A stretch of DNA of 64,000 nt. Origin: Arthrobacter rhizophilus (GTDB lineage Bacteria > Actinomycetota > Actinomycetes > Actinomycetales > Micrococcaceae). Of the stretch, positions 58,530 to 64,000 are shown in pieces. The position numbers and the translations under genes were made by a program. Location of the stretch: contig NZ_JAPFFT010000003.1 in assembly GCF_026241105.1 (NCBI RefSeq), positions 1-64,000 of the forward strand, in the 5' to 3' direction. The stretch's first letter is position 1; every line of letters starts with the position of its first letter. Under the pieces are notes generated by a model. The model was not told where the DNA came from. It saw only the letters and a program-made list of their open reading frames with translations, and ran no database searches.

Positions 58530-59714
58530 GTGCCAGGCGCACAAAATGCCACTTATCCCGCAGTCAAGACCGTTAGCCCCTCCTACGGTAACGGCGTCCA
58601 TGACGCGACCGCTCATATCCAATCCATTATCGATGCAGCCAATACAGAAGACGTCGAAGTGTACGTTCCAGCCGGAACATACAAGATAACGGCCACGTTG
58701 GAAGGCTTGCAGAGGATGCGCCTCGCCGAGGGCGCCAAGATCACAGCCGGGGCAGCTATGACGGCGGTGATCCGTACCAGTATCGGCACAAGGCTCGACA
58801 GGGGTTACATCGGCGGCAAAGGCGTGATCGACGCCAACACGAATGCCGAGATCGGGCTGCATATCCGCGACTTTCTCTACTTCGAGGCTAGAGGGCTATC
58901 GGTCACAGGTGGCAAGCTCGCAGCAATCAAGCTGGGGGACGCCGGATCATCCGGGCGCTCCGCCGAAGCAGTTATTTCGGGAGTCCGACTCTTCAGCAAC
59001 GCCCCGACCGTCATTGCCGGCGGGTGCGGCATTCTGGTGGAAAACTCCGGCGACCACTCGTTTTCGCAGATCATCATCCAGAATTACGAAACCGGTGTCA
59101 CCCTCCCGGTAGGCGGCAACGCCGTCGTACACGACGTGCACGCATGGGCGGACCCTGCCAAGGGTGCCATGAAGGTCGGATTCGAGGATCATTCCAACGG
59201 CAGCCACTACAACTCCTGCCATGCCGACAGCCCCACCCAGTACGGCTGGCACATCTACGGTTACAACGTGACTCTCGTCCAGTGCGGAACCTATCTGAAC
59301 CCCGGCGTAACGCAAATCGCAGACAACACCGTCGTCGGCATCCGGTTTGAATCCGCCTATTCTGTTGCAGTAATCGTCGGGCACTTCTTCAACGGAGCCT
59401 CCGAATCCTTGCGCATGAACTCCGATATTCAAGCCGTAGACGCCATTTACGGATCAGTCACATATATCGGCTGCACTCAAAGCAATGTGGTACACATGCT
59501 AACTAACCGCAACCGGCTCGTTGACATTGTCATGGACGCCAACGTGGGGGCACAGATCGGAACCAACCCGGCACAAAAACTTGGATTCTACGGAGCGACC
59601 CCGACCGTAAGGCCAGCGTTAACCTACTCGCGTGCCACCGAAAACGCAGCGCAGGCCCAAATCCGGACAACACTCGTCGGCCTCGGACTCGTCACTGACA
59701 GCACGGTCGCATAG
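58530..59714 (+). CDS. Right-handed beta-helix (pectate-lyase/tailspike-like) protein
   Basis: GTG 58530 follows AGGAAA. The 394-residue protein has no signal peptide. SYGNGVHDATAHIQSIIDAA and VYVPAGTYKI form the N-terminal cap of pectate-lyase-superfamily beta-helices; repeated short strands follow. The C-terminal KLGFYGATPTVRPALTYS plus a short Ala-rich, LVGLGLVTDS-type tail is the wording found at the ends of phage tail-fibre/tailspike proteins. It may depolymerise or decorate a polysaccharide. Lower GC than flanks and nearby gene fragments suggest acquisition. Confidence 0.6.
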   Translation: MPGAQNATYPAVKTVSPSYGNGVHDATAHIQSIIDAANTEDVEVYVPAGTYKITATLEGLQRMRLAEGAKITAGAAMTAVIRTSIGTRLDRGYIGGKGVIDANTNAEIGLHIRDFLYFEARGLSVTGGKLAAIKLGDAGSSGRSAEAVISGVRLFSNAPTVIAGGCGILVENSGDHSFSQIIIQNYETGVTLPVGGNAVVHDVHAWADPAKGAMKVGFEDHSNGSHYNSCHADSPTQYGWHIYGYNVTLVQCGTYLNPGVTQIADNTVVGIRFESAYSVAVIVGHFFNGASESLRMNSDIQAVDAIYGSVTYIGCTQSNVVHMLTNRNRLVDIVMDANVGAQIGTNPAQKLGFYGATPTVRPALTYSRATENAAQAQIRTTLVGLGLVTDSTVA

Positions 59715-59781
59715 GACCGCACGCCAGCTTTGGTAAGTAAAGATACCGGAGAAAACGGGCGCTTCCGCTAAGCTTCTGCGT

Positions 59782-60900
59782 GTGGCAAATCGGGGGACAA
59801 AACCAAAAGACCCGTCCATTGAGACTCTGCGCGGCATTGCGATCATCCTCATGGTCGCTGGGCATGTTGTCGGCGCAGAAGCCAACGACGCGATGCAAGT
59901 AGCCGACGACTCGCCCTGGCGCTTGATCTTCTGGGGTCTCCAAGACGTCCGAATGCCACTCTTTACAGTGCTGTCAGGGTTCGTTTACGCGGCCCGCCCA
60001 ACGCGGGATTGGCCGCAGTACGGGTCGCTCGTCAAGGCAAAGATGCGACGGGTCCTCATTCCGCTCCTCGTCGTGGGCACCCTCGTGTTCTGGGCGAAAA
60101 TGCTCAACCCTTTCAGCAGCGCCAGCGTTGAACTCGGCGACTGGTGGAAGGTCTACTTCTTCGGCATGGACCATGTATGGTTTCTGCAGGCCATATTCTT
60201 AATCTTCCTCGCGGCGGGCATGCTCGATGCTATTGGCTTCCTAGGCAAGTTTCCGGGGTGGCTCACCGTAACGGCGCTATCGGCCCTCCTACACGTAAGC
60301 GCCCTCGTGCCAGCCATCGACTTCCTGGGGATCGGCCCCGCTGTCCGGCTTCTGCCCTTCTTCCTACTCGGCTATGGCCTAAAGCGATTCCCGCCGGAAC
60401 TCTCCAGGCTGTGGCTAGGTTTCCTCGTGCTTGCGCTCATCGCTGCCTTCTTTCCCCGTATCTTGGCACTAAATGAGGTGATCGCGATTGGCGACATCCG
60501 CGTAGACCGATCGCTAGCTATGGTCATTGGGATCGCTTCCGTCCTTGTTCTGTTTCACTTCCGCAAGGCGCTGACCTGTCGTTTCCTCACATGGGTAGGA
60601 GGGTACGCGTTCGGAATCTATCTGTTCCATTACTTCGCCCTCCCCATCATCTGGATCGGCTCACGCGCCATCGGCATGCACAGCGAGCTAGTGAAATTCG
60701 CACTGGGCATGGCTGCTGGCATCAGCTTCCCGATTCTGCTTCAGATACTTAGCCGCCGTTCACGTTGGGCACGCTTCGCCCTCTTCGGCGAGAAGCTGGC
60801 CCCGCCCAAAGAACTGGTCGCCAGTGGGAAGGGCCAAAAAAACCGGTCAAGGCGCCCTGTCCGGCCTGTCCCCCCTGTCTCTGCGCAAGTTGACTCCTGA
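59782..60900 (+). CDS. Acyltransferase-3 family membrane protein
   Basis: GTG 59782 starts a 372-residue protein with about ten membrane helices. SIETLRGIAIILMVAGHVVG carries the conserved Arg and His of the acyltransferase-3 fold, and MPLFTVLSGFVYAARP follows as expected. It would acylate a surface polysaccharide sugar, fitting the rmlA remnant and the beta-helix protein beside it. The C-terminal 40 residues are basic and polar. 60901-61035 holds no recognisable feature. Confidence 0.85.
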   Translation: MANRGTKPKDPSIETLRGIAIILMVAGHVVGAEANDAMQVADDSPWRLIFWGLQDVRMPLFTVLSGFVYAARPTRDWPQYGSLVKAKMRRVLIPLLVVGTLVFWAKMLNPFSSASVELGDWWKVYFFGMDHVWFLQAIFLIFLAAGMLDAIGFLGKFPGWLTVTALSALLHVSALVPAIDFLGIGPAVRLLPFFLLGYGLKRFPPELSRLWLGFLVLALIAAFFPRILALNEVIAIGDIRVDRSLAMVIGIASVLVLFHFRKALTCRFLTWVGGYAFGIYLFHYFALPIIWIGSRAIGMHSELVKFALGMAAGISFPILLQILSRRSRWARFALFGEKLAPPKELVASGKGQKNRSRRPVRPVPPVSAQVDS

Positions 60901-61035
60901 ATTCCGAATATTGCGGTAGACATCTGGGAGGACCTCGGGTGTTGCTCTGACAAACGGGCTGAATCGATCGAATGAAGCCGGCGCAGAGTGCGAGAGAGTT
61001 ACCAATGCCCTCGGGAATGCACCCTACGCTCGCAC

Positions 61036-62493
61036 CTACAGGTCCGCGAGTACCGTTCCCGGGTTCTCGATCGCGTCCGCAACATACCGAAGGAAACCGG
61101 CAGCGGTCTCCCCGTCGCAAACCCTATGATCAAACGCGAGTGTCAGCTCGGTCACCTTGCGGACAGCCAACTGGCCGTCCACCACCCAAGGCTTGTCGAT
61201 GATGCGGCCCACTCCGAGCATGGCAACTTCGGGATAGTTGATGATCGCCGCGGAACCGTCCACGCCGAACACCCCGTAGTTGTTCAGCGTGAACGTGCCG
61301 CTGGCCAGCTCAGTCGGGGTTGCCTTGCCGTCGCGCGCCACGGCGGTGAGCCGGCGGATCTCGGCATCCAGTTCGCGGGCGCTCAACAGGTGGGCGTTGC
61401 GCACCGAGGGAACCACCAGTCCGCGGTCTGTCTGGGCAGCGAAGCCAAGGTTGATGCCGTCGAACGCGATGATCTCCTGCATCTCACCGCCGGCCGCGTC
61501 TTCAGCCGTGACGATCCGGGTGTTCAACTCCGGGAATTTTTTTAGCCCAGCTGTGACAAAACGAGCGATGAACGCAAGCAATCCAGGGGCGCCGTGCGGA
61601 TCGTGCTTCTTGAGTTCAGCACGCATCTCCAGCAGGGCCGTAGCGTCGACATCCACCCAGACAGTCGCTTCAGGGATCTCTGAACGGCTGCGAGTCATGT
61701 TCGCAGCAACAGCTTTCCGCACTCCGCGAACCTGGGTACGCGAGGCGATGGGCAAGCCGGTCCGGGCATCCTGAACCCCGGCGGAAGGCTCCACCACGGC
61801 CGGAGCCCTCAGAGCCGGGACCTCCGCGCGCTCTGTCTCACGCGTGACCGAACCGATGAGAGCCTCGACATCCCGGCGCAGGATGAGCCCGCTCTCCCCC
61901 GAACCAGGCACGGCGTCCAACGAAACCCCGTGGTCCCGCGCCATCTTCCGTACCAACGGGGAAATCACGGCAGAGAGCTTCCCGGGAATCCGAGTGCGGG
62001 ACAACGAAAGTTCGGCAAAGTCAGGGGCCGAGGACACGGCCGCAGCAGAACCGTAAGCTTTCCGCGGCCGCGTACGCCGCGCCTCCCCACCACCAGAGGT
62101 GCCATAGCCAATGAGCACGTTCCCGGATCCGGCCTTCTCTTCCATCCGGTACGCCTCGGCGGCTGCGGACGCAGCGGGTGCCTCGGAAACAACTTCCGCG
62201 GGACCGGCCTCTTCCACAGTTTCGGGCTCAGCGGCAACCGAAGCGCCAACAGGCGCCACCGAGATCAGCGGCTTCCCGACGTCGAGCGTTTGGCCGGCTT
62301 CGCCGTGCAGCACGGCGACGATGCCCGCGTACGGCGATGGCACCTCCACCATGGACTTGGCGGTCTCCACCTCGGCGATCGGCTGGTCGACGCGGATTTC
62401 GTCGCCCACGGCCACAAACCAGTTGACGAGTTCGGCCTCGGTGAGGCCCTCCCCTAGGTCCGGAAGCAGGAACACCTGCATTTCTGAGCTCAT
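61036..62493 (-). CDS. bkdC: Branched-chain 2-oxoacid dehydrogenase E2 (lipoyl acyltransferase)
   Basis: I start at ATG 62493, with GGAG nine bases upstream, rather than ATG 62508 within the E1-beta gene. The 485-residue protein has one lipoyl domain with the lipoylated lysine in VETAKSMVEV, an E1/E3-binding domain around residues 165-200 (VRKMARDHGVSLDAVPGSGE), and the acyltransferase domain ending in the catalytic FDHRVCDG (H-x3-D). Naming as branched-chain type rests on operon layout with E1-alpha and E1-beta; acetoin or pyruvate variants are not excluded. Confidence 0.88.
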   Translation of the reverse strand: MSSEMQVFLLPDLGEGLTEAELVNWFVAVGDEIRVDQPIAEVETAKSMVEVPSPYAGIVAVLHGEAGQTLDVGKPLISVAPVGASVAAEPETVEEAGPAEVVSEAPAASAAAEAYRMEEKAGSGNVLIGYGTSGGGEARRTRPRKAYGSAAAVSSAPDFAELSLSRTRIPGKLSAVISPLVRKMARDHGVSLDAVPGSGESGLILRRDVEALIGSVTRETERAEVPALRAPAVVEPSAGVQDARTGLPIASRTQVRGVRKAVAANMTRSRSEIPEATVWVDVDATALLEMRAELKKHDPHGAPGLLAFIARFVTAGLKKFPELNTRIVTAEDAAGGEMQEIIAFDGINLGFAAQTDRGLVVPSVRNAHLLSARELDAEIRRLTAVARDGKATPTELASGTFTLNNYGVFGVDGSAAIINYPEVAMLGVGRIIDKPWVVDGQLAVRKVTELTLAFDHRVCDGETAAGFLRYVADAIENPGTVLADL

Positions 62494-62495
62494 GG

Positions 62496-63623
62496 TCAGT
62501 TCTCCCATTGAAGGTCGTCAACGGCGTCGAGGATGCGGTCGACGCTCGGCAAGTAGTAGTGCTCCAGCTTCGGAGCCGGGTACGGGACGTCGAAACCGGT
62601 GACCCGGCGGATGGGCGCGGCCAGGTAGTGGAAGCAGCGCTCCTGCACGCGGGCCACAATTTCGGAGGATACAGAGGCGAAGCCGTGCGCCTCGGCAATG
62701 ACAACCGCTCGACCAGTCTTGCGCACAGAAGCGCACACGGTCTCGTCGTCGAAAGGCACGATCGAGCGGACATCGATCACTTCAAGCGAACGGCCCTCTT
62801 CAGCGGCCGCAGCCGCGGCGGCGAGCGCAGTCGGGACAGAGGGTCCGTAGGCGATGAGCGTCGCATCAGTGCCGGGACGCGCGACGGCGGCCCGTCCCTC
62901 GCTGCTTGATCCTGCCGAAGCGTTCGCAGCGTGTTCGGCCCGCAGGGCGCCCAAGTCCACCTGGTCTTTGGACCAGTAGAGCTTCTTGGGTTCCATGAAC
63001 ATGACGGGGTCATCGGAATCGATGGCCTCGCGAAGCATGCGGTAGCCGTCCGCCACGGTCGCCGGCGTAAAGACCTTCAGGCCGGCGGTGTGGGCGTAGT
63101 AGGACTCGGACGAGTCGCAGTGGTGCTCCACGCCGCCGATCCCGCCAGCATAAGGCACACGGATAACCATGGGCAGCTTCACGGCGCCCTTGGTCCGGTT
63201 GTGCATCTTGGCCACGTGGCTGACGATCTGCTCGAAGGCGGGGTAGGCGAACGCATCGAACTGCATCTCGATTACCGGGCGCATTCCGTTCATGGCCATA
63301 CCCACGGCCATACCGACGATGCCCGACTCAGCAAGTGGAGTGTCGAAACAACGCTGTTCTCCGAAGGTGGCCATGAGGCCATCGGTGATGCGGAAGACTC
63401 CGCCCAGGCGGCCGACGTCTTCACCGAACACCAGAACGGAAGAGTCGGCCTCCATGGCGTCCGCCATCGCGGTGTTGAGCGCCTTGGCCATGGTGATGGT
63501 CTGGAGACCGGACGCTTCAGCAACGGCCGCTGCACTGGCTGCCGCACTGGCCGTGGCGGAGCTGACGTCACCTGTGACTGCGCGCTCGGTGGCTTCAGAG
63601 GATGTTGTGACGGCGGGGCTCAT
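62496..63623 (-). CDS. bkdB: 2-Oxoacid dehydrogenase E1 beta subunit
   Basis: The 375-residue transketolase-like protein begins with an Ala/Thr/Ser-rich leader of about 40 residues, then ITMAKALNTAMADAMEADSS, VLVFGEDVGRLGGVFRIT, FDTPLAESGIVGMAVGMA and HHCDSSESYYAHTAGLKV, typical of E1-beta. It pairs with the alpha subunit to decarboxylate branched-chain 2-oxoacids. Its ATG overlaps the E1-alpha stop (63620-63623). Confidence 0.92.
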   Translation of the reverse strand: MSPAVTTSSEATERAVTGDVSSATASAAASAAAVAEASGLQTITMAKALNTAMADAMEADSSVLVFGEDVGRLGGVFRITDGLMATFGEQRCFDTPLAESGIVGMAVGMAMNGMRPVIEMQFDAFAYPAFEQIVSHVAKMHNRTKGAVKLPMVIRVPYAGGIGGVEHHCDSSESYYAHTAGLKVFTPATVADGYRMLREAIDSDDPVMFMEPKKLYWSKDQVDLGALRAEHAANASAGSSSEGRAAVARPGTDATLIAYGPSVPTALAAAAAAAEEGRSLEVIDVRSIVPFDDETVCASVRKTGRAVVIAEAHGFASVSSEIVARVQERCFHYLAAPIRRVTGFDVPYPAPKLEHYYLPSVDRILDAVDDLQWEN

Positions 63624-64000
63624 TTGCCTGCCTCCTTCTGGCTGGATGCCTCACGGGCGAGTTCGTCGGCGAGCAGGGCGGACTGCTCCTTCAACTGCGA
63701 AGTGGGGGTGGAGAAGACGTAGCGGAAGAGGTTCTGCGGATCTACCGGGACGTCCTCGCCCAGGCCTTCGCGAAGCTGCGCGGCAACCGCCTCGGCCTTT
63801 GCTGCTATCCGGGTGGAACCGCCGTCGTCGAGCAGTCCACGGCCGGTGAGATACGACGTCATACGGCTGATGGGATCCTTGGCCGTCCATTCGGCAACTT
63901 CGCTGTCTTCCCGGTAGCGGGTGGCGTCGTCAGCGTTCGTGTGGGCTTGCATGCGGTACGTGTGGGCCTCGATCAGGAGCGGGCCGGAGCCTTCGCGGGC
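63620..64000 (-). CDS. bkdA: 2-Oxoacid dehydrogenase E1 alpha subunit, C-terminal part
   Basis: Only the last 126 codons lie in the window; the 5' end is beyond position 64000. The visible part has LIEAHTYRMQAHTNADDATR and YREDSEVAEW, matching the conserved C-terminal region of E1-alpha (the phosphorylation-loop equivalent). It is the first visible gene of a coupled E1-alpha, E1-beta, E2 operon. Confidence 0.88.
   Translation of the reverse strand, partial: AREGSGPLLIEAHTYRMQAHTNADDATRYREDSEVAEWTAKDPISRMTSYLTGRGLLDDGGSTRIAAKAEAVAAQLREGLGEDVPVDPQNLFRYVFSTPTSQLKEQSALLADELAREASSQKEAGK

Noticed and set aside
58530..60900. Prophage
   Set aside because: Apart from a tailspike-like C-terminus there are no terminase, capsid, portal, integrase or lysis genes; neighbours are surface-polysaccharide-type genes.

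Overview
The window is high-GC chromosomal DNA from an actinobacterium. Gene content and protein wording point to the Micrococcaceae (Arthrobacter / Paenarthrobacter / Pseudarthrobacter group): a sir-cysHDN sulfate assimilation operon, a scattered menaquinone set (menF, menD, menC, menG, polyprenyl synthase, MenJ-like reductase), GTG and TTG starts, and many intergenic palindromic repeats. No rRNA, tRNA or complete insertion sequence was seen. This placement is inference; no database was searched.

Layout. 1-3000 is an accessory stretch. It holds a transposase 5' fragment, a 45-residue protein with two CCHC zinc knuckles, and a coupled pair (a TauD-like 2-oxoglutarate/Fe(II) oxygenase-like protein and a HEPN plus zinc-ribbon protein) followed by a membrane-anchored coiled-coil protein. 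I consider this the best candidate for an undescribed system. 3000-13600 is sulfur metabolism: ssuABC-type sulfonate import with a broken flavin monooxygenase, an orphan HipB with a four-site operator and a wrecked hipA, then cysN, cysD, cysH, sulfite reductase and a CbiX-like chelatase. 13600-16200 holds a TRIC-like channel, a SUKH-like protein, a DUF559-type nuclease gene flanked by two copies of a ~100-bp repeat, and a possible small RNA. 16200-27000 is menaquinone synthesis, interrupted by an amino-acid ABC importer. 27100-30300 is a LacI regulator, a GH32 fructosidase and the stump of a deleted sugar ABC permease, all carrying related CACGTG-type operators. 30400-34600 is a debranching-enzyme/glycosyltransferase/PAP2 operon. 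35000-44500 holds membrane acyltransferase, MFS, AbiEi-like nuclease, secreted GH25-like, MinD-like and P-loop kinase genes, and an MFS plus KDPG-aldolase pair.

44500-49900: a DeoR-type regulator and its presumed target (the KDPG aldolase operon) face away from each other but are separated by about 4.5 kb. That segment carries a secreted lysyl-oxidase-like/Ig protein and an arsR-aquaporin-arsC operon. Nearly the same ~60-bp promoter segment sits at both edges, which suggests an insertion into an ancestral divergent promoter. 50600-57100 is a symmetrical module of two TetR regulators and two degenerate EAL proteins, with an MBL hydrolase between and a FAD-Rieske oxidoreductase beside it; both TetR promoters carry the same ACAGACC-type palindrome. 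57800-60900 is a surface-polysaccharide-like island with fragments of rmlA and of a dihydrolipoyl acyltransferase. 61000-64000 is the start of a branched-chain 2-oxoacid dehydrogenase operon read on the minus strand (E2, E1-beta, and the C-terminal part of E1-alpha cut by the window edge).

Three interspersed repeat families recur: a ~68-bp palindrome (one copy read in frame inside menF), a ~95-105-bp palindromic-ended element in five copies, and arrays with a 32-bp period around a TGCAGGAGGG core at two loci.
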